Source: Talaromyces rugulosus (taxonomy: Eukaryota; Ascomycota; Eurotiomycetes; Eurotiales; Trichocomaceae). From it: a stretch of DNA of 64,000 nt. Numbering within the stretch: position 1 is the first letter of the stretch; each line of letters starts with the position of its first letter. The stretch covers positions 5,022,001 through 5,086,000 of the forward strand of contig NC_049562.1 in assembly GCF_013368755.1 (NCBI RefSeq). Direction: 5' to 3'. Under the pieces are notes generated by a model. It had not been told where the DNA came from and made no database searches. It saw only the letters and a program-made list of their open reading frames with translations. The position numbers and the translations under genes were made by a program. This document shows positions 22,804 to 34,890 of this stretch, one piece after another.

Positions 22804-23309
22804 GGTGACAATGCCCTCTGTTGTCTCTTGAAACCGATGTGATATTTTGGTGTTGGTGGCAGGTCTGTTGGTTCAAGTTGGGCGGGAAGGAGCACACGCG
22901 CCTTATCTTATCGGACTGGGGCCAATTGGGAGCCAGGCCATGCATGACCTCACTGGCGATCACATTTGTTTCCGACTTCTGTGTCTTCCTTACGAGGCTG
23001 ACTGCAGAATTATCCTCGGGCATCAATGCTTTTTGTAGCCCTGCCAGCTGATAGCTCACAAGACCTTCAAAAGCTGTTGGGTGGAGAGGGGCTGACGAAG
23101 GACAAGTGTCGATATATTTATCGCACACACGCCACTTGCCACACAGTCACATTGCTTGATCGTTTGATATGAAGAGAAGGTTGATAAGATCGCCAAACAG
23201 TTAACAGAGACCCACTTGATTGCAGATTGCTATGATCAATTGATAGTGGAACTATCCAAATGTTCCATTTGCTAGCAGTACCTTTGACTTCCATCTGCCT
23301 CATTCCACC
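22804..23309. promoter_or_regulatory. Divergent intergenic region, MMTAG2-like and CRT10-like genes
   Basis: This 506-bp stretch lies between the two start codons, so it holds both promoters. A TATATTTA element occurs at about 23113-23120, roughly 190 bp upstream of the CRT10 ATG. No additional gene was seen. Confidence 0.45.
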
Positions 23310-25933
23310 ATGTCTACAAGACTGTTGGATGTCGTCCAAATCGACGATGGCATAGTACCAACTCACAGCGACCTTCAGCTGAGGCCATTGAATGTTGAGA
23401 GGGGTGATACTAGGGTAAGTGCTTGAAAATAGACCCGTCTGCTGGTACTTGGGTTTGCTAAAGCAACACAACAGTTTCGCGAGTAAGTATGAGCTGCATT
23501 AGCATGCGTATGTGCATGCAGATCTTTCTGTATGCAAAATTGACCATGCATGAGCAGAGCAGACGGAGTTTTCCCACCTGGAGCTGCATCATGGAGGAAC
23601 AACTTGGTACGCTCGCCACTTTTTTCACTCAACAAAAATGATAGCGCCCCTCCTGACCAGCATATATAGACAGCCCTGTCGCAGAAAAGGAATTTATTTT
23701 TTGTGGCATATCGCCATCAGGTATACGTATGGGAACCCGCGGGGTCACGGCAGATCCTTGGAGCAAAGCCGATAATGATTATCACTCCCATGATGAAACA
23801 ACCAAACGCTAGGGGATACATATCTTGGGAGTTCCCTCACGCAATAAATAACCTGGTTGTTGACGATCTGGGCCGTGATGAAATCTTACTTCTTGCCACC
23901 GACTCTGGAAACATTTGCGGGTACCATGTCGAAACTATATTCTCAGAAATCGCTCGTGGCAGGGAAAATGGACAGAAGAGTCCGTTCTTATACCAACACA
24001 CAGACCCCTTTTTTTGTGAGAACGTGGGTGCTAGTGCTTGGGGCTTGGCTGTCCATAAATACGCCCGCTTGATTGCTGTCAGCGCAAATACCTGCGTTGT
24101 CACAGTCTTTGCGTTTGCCCTGGCTGAACCTCACTCGGGAAAAGATGACGACTCGGATGGCCAACAAGAATTAGTTGAAGATTGCCAAAATTACCAACAA
24201 AACTGGCTGTGCATCGATAAACCCGAGCAACTTGAACAGCTTCGGAAGTCAATACCTAGAAACCACCGTTCACGTAATATGAGATTGTCATACAAGGGCC
24301 ATTGCACTAACATCCCAAACGTCGCATTCTTCAACAGTGACCTGGACTCTAATGGGATGTGGATGTTGAGTACTGATATCGACAATCGACTTATTGTCTG
24401 GGCCATTTGGAATAACCTTGTTCCATTTGTACAATTTGATTTTCATGATGGTAGCCCCTTACCTGACATATTACGCTCGGAGTAAGTGAATGCTTGGATT
24501 CCTTCCCGTGTTCCCCTTGAATTAATAACAGTACTAGAGAACGAGGCTGGAATGTGTTGGCCCTTGACCCACGCAGTTTTCGCACTCATGGTCTGTATAC
24601 CGAGGCTTGCGGCGGAAAGCCATATATACGACGTGAACACGGTCCGCCAGTGCTAGACATCACGAATATAAGTCAAAATGTTCGGGATTCCTCGACGTTA
24701 TTCGACTCTTTTCAGCCTCTTTCCAGAGATGATGAGGATGAGCCATCATTCCCAGATATATTTGATAGCGAAAGTTTCATTGGAAAAGCTAGCCGTCATA
24801 GTATTATAACCCAGAATCGTTCAACAGATGCTTCTTCCAGAACTGACCAAGATGTCACAGCCTCAGACCGGAGAATAGGCGACAATGTTGCACAGCAAAC
24901 ATCAGCAGATGCATTAAGCGTGCCACCCGCTCGTCATGAGCGAAATGATGTTGTTATCTTTTCTGAAGAGTATATAAACGATAACATTGAGTACGAAGAA
25001 CCGGAAGGTTCAATGGATACAGACTGGGACCATCGCGTTCAAAATGTTCTGGATGTATTGTCTTCGATACCAGAATTTAGCAACGAGGAAGCCGTAATCT
25101 CGGAGTACGCTTACCAAGCCACTCCAACTCCCCGACTCCGAGGATACGGCTTTACAGATTTTCCAATCCTTTGCTTCTCGGAAACAGACATTCAACTTCT
25201 TGAAAACCCCCTTTCGCAGCCCTCTGCCGTTGTGTGCGCGGGTCCACTACGGCAACATTTCAGCCACACGGTCTATACAATAGATAGCTTCGATAGATTC
25301 AACATGGTAAAATACATACCGGAGGATGGAATCGTGATTGCGGCAACTCAGAAAGGCCGTGCGGCTATAATATCGTTGGGAAGAGTCTCTGGTGGCGCCC
25401 TTACTCTTCGTATCCATTGGATGCTTCCTTTGGCTAGCCAGGAGCGACACGGTGAACGGCCGCTTATGCCGCTTCTTGGAATTGCTGTCAGTCCGATACA
25501 GGGGTTTGAGAAGGCGCCAGATGTGCCTGACGTGCCGTATAAGGCTAGCAGTCAGGATGACATTTCCTTCCACTATCGCTTCCACGACAAGGGAGGAGCT
25601 GATGGGTGTGAAAATGTCTCGACCTGGGGCGAATATGAAGGGCCTAGCGATGAAGAGGACGATCAGAGTGATGATAGCTCGTCAACCTCCGAAGACATGT
25701 CGGGTCCTACAGACGCTGAGTGTCATGGAGCAGCCAACTGGACCTATCAACCTAGCGAGCCGTGGCAGGGCTGGAACCCGTCTCGTCGATATCGACTACT
25801 TCTCACCTATGCAGATCACACAGTCTTGAGTTATGAGTTTTGGTATGAATGGTCTGGAGCTGTCTTGAAGGACTATACCCATACCAGAGGGAAATACCCA
25901 AATGATGGCTGTGACGATTTTCTCTTGCTTTGA
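23310..25933 (+). CDS. CRT10-family WD-repeat-like protein
   Basis: Five exons are inferred: 23310-23414, 23475-23482, 23558-23606, 23670-24481 and 24532-25933, about 791 residues. The second exon is only 8 nt but is needed to keep frame and gives ...GDTRFREADGVFPPGAASW. Exon 4 restores NNLTALSQKRNLFFVAYRHQ then VYVWEP, the start of the propeller. The middle has a GLAVHKYARLIAVSANTCVV blade and YKGHCTNIPNVAFF, then an acidic disordered insert. CRT10 in yeast represses ribonucleotide-reductase genes and is linked to Rtt101 ubiquitin ligase; a matching role here is inferred from family only. The 3' end is uncertain: the frame stops at 25933, but removing a possible intron at 25843-25943 would replace the last 30 residues with an acidic tail ending near 26049. 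Confidence 0.8.
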
Positions 25934-26396
25934 CGCTGCGCAGTTTCTGGAGATGTCAAGACTTTGACAAGACGGAGGATGATGGGGAAGATGAATTGTA
26001 TTCTCAATATGAAGCTGGCTTCCTTCTAGAACGACTATTGATATACTGAAATGAAGCAACGAATAAATGACCCTAACAACCTTAACCCTAACCCTACGTA
26101 CTATTTAAAGACGGCGTTTCGCACTATGTCCTTTACGGAAAGCGGGCCAAGAAATGACAAGTCACGGAGGCGCAGCGGATCAACGGCGGGCGGCGCGAGC
26201 CATGGGACTGGGTCATTCCTCCCGCCGACCTGGCGGACGCGTAACAGCATCCATAACGTCCCTTGGAACTAAGACATCGCCATAAACAACTACTAAAAAA
26301 AAAGAGGCACAGACTTTTTTACTTTAAATACCAGTTCACCCCCGTCAAGCCGAGTCTCTCGCCGTGGTGCTTTATTCACTCAACAAAGAAACGGAA
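25934..26396. promoter_or_regulatory. Intergenic region upstream of the M50B-like gene
   Basis: The gap follows the CRT10-like gene on the same strand. It contains a telomere-like CCCTAA run at 26071-26096 and a G+C-rich block (26160-26240). The first 115 bp may be coding if the alternative CRT10 3' end is right. Confidence 0.45.
26071..26096. repeat. Short telomere-like (CCCTAA)n run
   Basis: The sequence contains one CCCTAA unit, a 3-base interruption, then CCTTAACCCTAACCCTA. This is the fungal telomere unit TTAGGG read from the other strand, about three imperfect copies. It sits some 300 bp upstream of the M50B-like start codon. It may be a protein-binding element or chance. Confidence 0.6.
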
Positions 26397-27314
26397 ATGG
26401 CTCCAACTTTACTACTGCGGGATTCCACCCACTCCATCCAGAGTCGCAGCCTATCGGACGTCAACCACACTCAAGCAGTCACGCTCGGGATCATTGCGGT
26501 TTATGTCGTTGTAATCGCCTTATTATGGAATCTTCCTTATGTCCGGTGGTCACTATGGCCGTTCAAGGTACTTCCACCGCCATCTTCGTGTTGCCCACAC
26601 TGATCACTGACAAAACAATGAAAAAAAAAGATGCTGGTTATTGCGTTCCATGAATTCGGACACGCCATAACCGCAGTATGTACAGGCGGCCGCGTCAAAT
26701 CCATCTCTTTAGATCCACATGAGGGTGGTGTGACGCACATGGTCGGCGGCGCCAGCGCCATCACTTTACCTGCAGGCTATTTAGGCTCTTCGCTGATCGG
26801 GGCCTTGCTCATTTTCTGCGGCTTTGACATTGTGGCTAGCAAGATTGCTAGTATTGTGCTGGGAGTTTGCTTTCTTCTTACCCTGTGGTGGGCGCGAAAG
26901 GACTGGCTCACCATTGTAACTATTCTACTCGCCGTGGGGTTGTTGATTGGATTCTGGTTTATTGCCCATGCCGAAGCCCTCCGATTCCTTGTCGTATGTT
27001 TTTCTCTTCTCTCTTTCTTTCTTTTTGGTACAGTATAACTGACAAACGACGAACAGCTATTCATCGGTGTCATGTCCTCTCTTTACAGCGCCTGGGACAT
27101 TTGTGACGACCTCATCTTACGCAAAGTCAACACCTCCGACGCCAGCGTCTTTGCCAAGCGTTACGGTGGCTCCTCTCAATGCTGGGGAGTTATTTGGTCC
27201 CTGGTCTCGGTGGCGTTTATGGCCGTTGCTATCGTTGCCGGACTGGCTGCTTTCAACCAGAGCTTTTCTCAACAGGAGGAGGATTCGAGCCATTTCATTC
27301 CGACCAAGTTTTAA
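26397..27314 (+). CDS. Peptidase M50B-like integral membrane protein
   Basis: Three exons, 26397-26567, 26631-26993 and 27057-27314, encode 263 residues. A first membrane helix (VTLGIIAVYVVVIALLW) is followed by IAFHEFGHAITAVCTGG, the HExxH zinc motif placed at the start of a hydrophobic segment as in site-2-type proteases. Then come LDPHEGGVTHMVGG, several more membrane helices and the conserved SLYSAWDICDDLILRKVN block. This is the M50B-like family found widely in fungi and some bacteria. The HEFGH motif is intact, so proteolysis within or near the membrane is plausible, but no substrate is known. A hydrophilic C-terminal tail (NQSFSQQEEDSSHF) probably faces the cytosol. Splice joints are in phase 0 throughout. 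Confidence 0.87.
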
Positions 27315-27892
27315 AAGCAATTATGATGGTGTGTGCGTTGACTAGGGGACGAAGGACAGTAGGGGTTATGATTTGTATGAATTTGTTGGTCTTTTTTTTA
27401 TTTTCTATATCCTGTGTTCTGGGTTCTGGGAATGGGGATTGCGTTTGGAAGCTTTTTAAGATACCTCGAATTGTTTAGTGCTTGTATTCGGTGTTTGTGT
27501 GAATTTCACTCTATGAAAGGAGAATTGGCTATATCTGGTTGAATTCAACTACTATTTATGATATGATAGTTACGATCAACCTCGATTCCTGTCGAGCAGT
27601 ATATGTACCCCGTTGACCCTTTTTAAATATTAAATCCTCTTAATTTCGTAATCGCTACGTTAATCCAAATACAATAACTTCGCGCCAAGCGCCACTCATC
27701 ACGTAAATATTCTTTCTACAAGCACCCTTATAACATTTAAAGAAAACCAGCCAAACTCCAGATTATCCCTTTCTCAGAAAAGTTCCTTCAATGCAACCCG
27801 TGATTCCCACCCAACGCAATAACGATGCACAATTCTAGCTCAAATAATGAATATAGATACAATATCAGGGAATGCTTTCTCGGAAGCAGAAT
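27315..27892. other. Convergent 3' intergenic region
   Basis: This 578-bp A+T-rich gap separates the ends of the M50B-like gene (plus) and the Gyp7-like gene (minus). No open frame of interest was seen; polyadenylation-type A/T stretches are frequent. Confidence 0.45.
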
Positions 27893-30551
27893 TTAGGGCT
27901 TCGAGGTGTCGCCTTGTCCTTCTTCCTTCGCCGTGCTAAACGCGGTAACTTTACGGCTCAGAAGCTCGCGGAGTTCGGGTGATATAACCTTTTCTTTCCT
28001 CTGTCCCAGGCCCTGAGACGACTGCCCCCCAACACTACTGCTGGTGGTGACAGCACGCCCAGGAGATTTACCCTTGCCAGCTTGTTCAATCCGTTGACGG
28101 ACTTTGGGCGCTGGGAAATTGTTCTGCTTATCAACTGCCTGGACAGTACGCTCGAAGCGGCGGAAAAGCGACTCTGCACGAGTTAGGATCGGGAGCAGTT
28201 CCATCGTATTCGAGAGCTCATTGACTAGGAAAAAAAAGATTAGCAAAATGATGCTTCAAAAGGGCTTGGTGGGCTTACTATATTTGAGGACTTCGTCAAA
28301 GTGTTTGAGATGGTCCATGATCACATCTCGATGTTTTTCTAGAATAGCCAGAGCAATAAACAGGTGGAAGCTACTCGAGAGATAGTCGGTCCATAGTGTC
28401 TCCCATAACCGGAGGATGTCTCCCCACACAAACTCGCGTTTGTACCAGACCAAAAGCATGCGGAAAAAGAAAAAGAAGTTGGTACTGTCTGCCGATTGCA
28501 AATGCAGATAGAGCTGCGGATCCATCAGTTGTACCAGGTGATCCAGCGTCAATAATTGAGCCCGCATGCCGGATTGATCACGAAGGAAGTTTCGCTCCTA
28601 GAGTATCGTTAGCTTTTAGAAATGGCTTTCCGCTATAGCAAAATTTCAACTTTTCATACCATCCTCTCCATAAAATTGACAAACGCCCAAAAGGCCACAG
28701 CATCGTCTTGCACGACAGCATAGATTGGCGCAAGCAGATCGCTCATACCTTGAACGTACCCTAAGCTTGGATTGAACTCGTGATACGTCAAAAGCATATC
28801 TTTCATTTGCTCAAGATGAACGTTCGTGCCTACATCGGCGAAAGGCGAATCTGGGTCTGGATGAGGTATGTCTTCCCCGGCAAAGAGGGGAATTGTCCGG
28901 TCTGTCCGATGCACATCCTTCTCTAAGCTCCAATTAGCCAGCGGATCAAAGTGTTATTGACAGGGTGAACTTGCCTATACGGGCTTTTTGCTCCTTCCAC
29001 CATTCGAAATCTTCGCTGGATGGATCACCATCTACCATCCTCTCCCACCATACGCCTTTCAATCGTACGTATTGATCTCTGCGAGAGTTCATAATGGCCT
29101 TCCGCTCATCCTCGCTGCTATCCCAAGAGTATACTCCCAATAAGAAGAGCCATGCCTCTTTGCGGACACCATCATTGGGATCAAGACCGCCATGACAGAT
29201 TCGTTCTTTGACTTCGTCAGCGGTTATTTGTAGGTGGCCACCGGGACCGTTGAACCAGCCATTCCACTCTTCAATTGTCACAACTTTGCGCCGTTCTTGG
29301 ATCGACATGGTACCAGTCTCTAGCTCGAGGATTTCAAAGTCCCCTACCAAACTATTCTCCCTCTCGAGCACATCCTGCGCAGTCCAAATGCGTTGATTTC
29401 GTTCTCGTTCACTTTGCTCAGCGATACTCATTGCCCATCGGGCAAGGTATATCCTGGCACTGTCAAATTCATCTTGCAGGGTCTGCACTTCTGGATTTTT
29501 CATCAATCTGCGTACTTGGGGTGGAACGATCGGGTTGTCTGCTATCTCATTTGCCGTACGCCGTGTGAAGGTGGTGATGCGGCTGAGACCTTCCAAAACT
29601 TTCCATCGTGTCTCCTTCAATGCTTTCGTTAGGGGGTCCATTGCCGCATCACGCGAGGGTTTCTGAGAAGCCTCAGCCGGAGACTTTTGTGATTTGGCAC
29701 TGAGTGGTCGACCAAACGCCGTCTTATCTTCCTCAGTAGGGTTGATGAGATATTTAGTTGGATCTGCCGCAGCGCGCTGAACATCAGCGTAGCATTTTAT
29801 CCACCTCAACACTTCATCTCCACCCCAGAAAACGGTGCCGTCCTCTGAGAAGGGGTCAAAGGTTTCCCGAGCTCTCTTTCTCTTCTGTAATATCGTGGAT
29901 TCGCACTCGTTGTCGTGGAAGAAAAGAGCCGGGAAGTTATCACCAGACCTTGTGCAAATGACAACACTTCCGTACCACCATCCTAGACTTGGCGGTCGTA
30001 CCCATAGAGAATATATTTCCGACAGGGGCACCGCAAACGCATACATGCCGATTGCATCCCTATATGTTGTCATGGTTGGAAGAGCTGGAACGAGATAGGT
30101 TTGTCGAGGCGAGGAGTCGTCTTCTGATAGATCGACCTTCACGTAGGTGTCGTAAGCGTCTCCCATGGCCGATTCGGGGACCCATGCCAGAAGATACGAG
30201 GAAGCGTCGGCATTTTTTGAAGAGGCTTCAGATATCGCGTGTGATGCTGTTCCACCGAGAGGTTTTTGTTGAACCAAAGCGATAAACCCAGGGATGTTGT
30301 CCTTCGACGATGGAGTAGGGTGGATGTAGACCTGGATACCAATAGTGGATTAGGAAAAGCACAATTCTTATAATCGGTGCAAGAGTCAAATATACCTTGC
30401 TCTTGGAAAACAGTAACTTTACACCATTCCCAGAGCTCGATTGAGCGATGGTATTGTACCCTCTCTCTTCGTCATCGCTCACGTCGTAGTATGAGGCCGT
30501 CGGAGACGGCGGCGAGGGCGGCGGGGTAAGTGTCGGATCCGTCCCTGTCAT
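27893..30551 (-). CDS. gyp7: Rab GTPase-activating protein Gyp7 (TBC domain)
   Basis: Five exons, 30396-30551, 28975-30331, 28660-28922, 28279-28597 and 27893-28224, encode 808 residues. The N-terminal half carries the DUF3548-type domain of TBC1D15/Gyp7 proteins (VYIHPTPSSKDNIPGFIALV; SLGWWYGSVVICTRSGD near its end). The TBC domain begins with GLDPNDGVRKEAWLFLLGVY and holds both catalytic fingers: arginine in IEKDVHRTDRT and glutamine in GYVQGMSDLLAPIY. It ends near FDEVLKYINELSNTMEL. Gyp7 stimulates GTP hydrolysis by the Rab7-like Ypt7 at late endosomes and vacuoles. The second intron (28923-28974) must begin with GC rather than GT: the codon for E in RIEKDVHR is rebuilt only by the junction ATAG|GCAAGT. 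The tail is basic and disordered. Confidence 0.93.
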
Positions 30552-31014
30552 TTTGAGGGAAAAGCCCTATCTAAGGCTGAAGTGGTTATATAGGAAAATA
30601 AAACAGTCGAGAAGAGTACATGTATCACAGATCCATGGGTGGAATAAGAAACACCGAAGTACTAAAGACAAGGCATGCGCCGATGACGGTCAGCTGCGGA
30701 CGTCACCGACGTAATCGCGGGGGAAGCAACCAGGCAGCCGCATAAATCATGTGACCCCATTAATACCTAAGGACTCTTAACTTCACAAAGAATCGCTGGG
30801 ACTATGTAGAAATTTAGAAAGTAGATGTAGCGGAGGAATCTTTAGATAATTTTTGTCCCAGTGTTCCTTTACGTCATCGCCCGGCATTTAGTGATTAGAG
30901 GAACGGAAGACGTGTAAAATCGAAGAATGTAAATATTTTGAGATCAAGGTAGAATCTACAAAAAAACAAGTACAGTAGAAAGAATGCTATATATACAGTT
31001 CGGAGTCGATCTTC
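30552..31014. promoter_or_regulatory. Intergenic region upstream of gyp7
   Basis: Both flanking genes are on the minus strand, so this 463-bp gap holds the gyp7 promoter and the neo1 3' UTR. No gene was seen. Confidence 0.45.
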
Positions 31015-34000
31015 CTATCCTTGGACCTTGCGATAACTGGGTGGCCTCCATGACCGTTTAACAACCTTTCCAATCCATATCGGAATGACCGAGACCGCGC
31101 TTACTGCTGCGACACGCCAAAGCCAGTCCACAGTGATAATGTATTCCAAGTCAAAATACTCGCCGAGAAACGGTATACTGGCCGCGTAGCCCAAGGCTGT
31201 TCCGATGATAGAGAATATCATGATCGGGTGCCATGTAGTCACAGCGATTGCTACCATGAGCAGTTCGTTCAAAACCAGGGCGGTGAAGGACACACTAATC
31301 AGTTGTTTACCAGTCGTCGTATCGAGAAGGATTTGAGAGAGACCTTGAAGAACAGCACCTTGGTAGACTGAAACAAATACCCAGCCAAAGAATGATCGGT
31401 AACTTAGACTGCGACCACTTTTCAACTCCTTGTAGAGCTCAGGGTATAGGTTTGCCAGTTCTTCATCAACATCTTTGTCTAGAACGAGGGAGAAAACCGG
31501 AGCATTGGTGTACACAGTGGCGTACCCGACCATCAACCAATTGATGAAGAGACCTTTTGGATCAAAGTGGCTTGCAATACTGTACATTGTTTGACAGGCA
31601 CTGATAACGAGACCACGATGCATGACAAATTGCGCCAGCTTGGCCGATCGTTTGTAAGAATTGCGTCCGTGCCACACTAGGAGCTTAGTGATATGATGAA
31701 ACTGAGTGATACTGAAGTCTGCTGCCAAAGAGGCTTGACGACCCTCTTTTCCGACAATACCAATGCCCACATCAGCTGCCTGGATCATAGAGACATCGTT
31801 TCCACCGTCACCAATGCAGCATATTCTTTTCTTTGTATGTTGGCGAATCAATTCCGCTACTTCTGCTTTCTGAGTTGGTGAACATCGACATGCGACGACA
31901 GTAGGCAAAAGAACCGCGGTGGAAATGAATGCCGAGCGGAATTGACTAAGCATAAGAGATAGGGATTCACCATCGATCAACAGACAGGCATCGTTCTTAT
32001 GCCGAAGAAAGTCTAGTGTCTCGAGAGCAGCAGATTTTTCCTTGAGTTTTGTCACAGTATGAATGTATTGCCCGCGGGCAACCAACTTCGCCGAGATTGC
32101 TACACATCGTGCTGTTTCGACTTTATCGCCAGTCAACATCCAAATTTTGACACCAGCGTTTCGTAGGAGTTCTAGTGATGGTTTCACATCTCGTTGAAGG
32201 CGGTCCTCAACACCAGTCACTCCCAAAAGTTCAAGATCGCGTTCGAGATGTTCGCCTATGACCCGCGCCATACCGACATCACGGCTCTGCAAGGCCAACG
32301 AAGCCTCTTTGTATGCCGCTGAGAAGCTCTGATACTGTTGCGACGAGAGTTTACGTCGACCAATGACAAGCGTGCGCAGTCCTTCCCGCGCCATATTGGC
32401 CGTTTCCTCATCAAGCCAGTCGTTTGCTGCAACAATTGAAGTCATAACTGTATCTGCTCCTTTCTGGTAGAACCAGATCTCGGCCTCGTTGCCATCAGCA
32501 GATGTCTGCTCAAACTGTACAATAATGCCCATTCGCTTGCTATCAGATGTGAATGGAAAGACGTCGAGGATATTGACACGAACGACGACTTCGTTCGTGT
32601 GTGTAGACTCTAGGAATATCCTTTTCCTATCGCGGTAAGCCACCCGAAGACCTACTTCTTCAGTATATTTCACGATGGCAATCTCATCGGGAGAAGATGC
32701 TTGGTAACTGGTAACCTTGCGTCCTTCTTCCTCATCAGTTGTCGGAGTAACATTGTGGCACAAAGCAAGCGCAAGGACTAGATCTCGCACACGAGCCCCG
32801 ATTTCCCTCCTTGTCCTAGTAGCAGCGCCTGCACCAGCCTGAGGACCAAAAACTGACGAGGGAGTAACCAGAGAGCCCTGAGAGCTGTCGGTTAACCCAA
32901 AGCCTTGTCTAATATATGACGCAACTTCCTCCATGGCTTCATTGGCATACGAAACAGTGCCAACGTGTATCTTCTTCAGTTCCATTTCTACTTCCGTTAG
33001 TCCTTCCAGGTCTCAAACCTAAAAATCAATTCAAAGAAAAATCAAGTACTTACCATTTTGAGTAAGAGTTCCGGTTTTGTCGGATAGAAGGTATTCAATG
33101 CGACCCAAATCTTCAGGAATCGTGCTAGTCCTGACAACAGTACCAGGAATATCAAGGTCTCGTTCGATGTACCTTGCGTATACCGTTTTGGCCATGTCAA
33201 GGTTTACCCTCAGACTCATGGGAATAATCGTTGAGAACAAAATTAGGTATATCATAATGGCAACGTACCATTCTTTGTTGTCTGTCGGCTGAAATCGTTC
33301 GAGGGCAACTAGAATTATCGACAATACTAATGTCAAGGCGCATAGAATTTTCGTCAAGTTGTTAATTTCGTATTCAAGTAGGCCGACCTTTGATCTGGAA
33401 GGCGCTGTCGACATGGCAGATCGAGTCTGGGAACCAGTATAGATGATGACGGCCAAGGTTGTTGTGTTGGATGCTAGTACGGTGTTTGCCCAAGCAGTAT
33501 TGTCGATACTTAGTGGCGCGGATTTGGCTTGTGTATCAACGTCATGTGCGTCATTGGAACCGTTGTCGTCTGGCGCCGTCGTTTTGTTCACAGGTGGATC
33601 GTACGAGGTAAATCGTGGCGGAGTCAACTCAATTGTGCCAACAAATTCATTGACACGCTTATCGGGTGCGCCAGCGTGAACCCTCAACCGTCTCAAATCT
33701 TTCAAAGCAAGCGTCTGTGAAAGAGAAGAGGGAAGACGAAGTTTCCAATCAGTTTCTCCATCGAGTTGGTCAGTTCGGATGAAAGTATCACTACTGCCAC
33801 TGGATTCCACATTTTCTTCAGTATCTTTTGATGCAGTATTTGCTTGTTCCATTGGAGTTTCCAAATGCGAACCCAGCAGGTCAGCTTGTGGCTGCCGTGA
33901 CGCTTCAGCTATCTCGGTTGGGTCAATCGTTACGGAGGATTCCACCATCGTGCTATTTAGAATAACCACATCTGCCGGCAACCGCTGATCCTTTTTGATC

Positions 34001-34890
34001 TTTAGCACATCGCCAACTTTGAGGTCCCTCGACTTCTTAGTGATCTCGTAGATATTGGAGTCAAGCGTGGACCCGACTGATTGTCTGGAATTTCCACGTG
34101 CGGACCCGCCAGCAGGTTGCCCAAATGACAATATCGTGTACTCTTCTGCATTTGCCTCAGAGTCCCTTCGCCTTCGACCGATGTCATCCCAAGCTTCTTT
34201 ACCCAAAGATATGGCCACGACGAAAGCGAGTGGAGCTATATACGAAGACATATAACCAATCCGCAATACCGGTATGATCTGTGAAAGCGCAACTAGTAGG
34301 AAGTATAGGTTGAAGAAAAAAGAGAATTCGTTGTACAAGGTGCGAGGGAGGAAACTCCAAGGTGTATACTTGGCGTTAGATACGGCGTTTGCAGGGTATT
34401 TTTGCTGTTGTTGTTGGCCCACCAATATTTCTCTAGCGGGTCCAGTATCCGAAGAACCACCGGCAGCTGGCGAAGCTGCATTTGTAGATCGGAAACTCGG
34501 AAGTCGCAATTTGTTCGAGCGGCGGTCGTCAAAAGAAGTGTGGCTTCGTCTTCGCCCTATAAGTGGCGAATCATCGCCGGTTGGGGTCAAGGAGGTTCCA
34601 TCGTGCTCATCGAGAAGACCTCGGAGGTCATCTTCCTCCGAGAGTTTACGATGCCGCGAAGCATCTCGAGCCCATCCAAGGTTCCTACCCGATGTTCGGA
34701 GGTTTCTCAACGCAATGCGAGCCCCGTATTGTCTTGGTGGCGCGTTATAGTCGCGCGAGACTCGAAGCCTGTCGTTATTCCTTGCTGAGTCTGGGTCGAG
34801 CTCTTCTAGGTCGAGGTCATCGCTGGCACCATCCGAATTATCGAAGTCGGGAAGGTACTCCGTGGACAGTGACATTGTGTCCAGGAGCAC
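31015..34890 (-). CDS. neo1: P4-type phospholipid-translocating ATPase, Neo1
   Basis: Two exons, 33054-34890 and 31015-32987, encode 1269 residues from the ATG at 34890, or 1264 from the second ATG at 34875. All P-type landmarks are present: the actuator DGET in FIRTDQLDGETDWKLRL, the phosphorylation site DKTGTLTQN (Asp about residue 604, right at the intron), the nucleotide-binding KGADTVM, MLTGDKVETA and the hinge CIGDGGNDVSMIQ. About ten membrane helices are visible. A long acidic and Ser-rich N terminus precedes the KYPANAVSNAKYTPWSFLP block. The sequence belongs to the Neo1/ATP9A-B branch, flippases of Golgi and endosomes that keep phosphatidylethanolamine on the cytosolic side and, unlike Drs2/Dnf, act without a Cdc50 partner. 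It is divergent from sec16. Confidence 0.95.
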
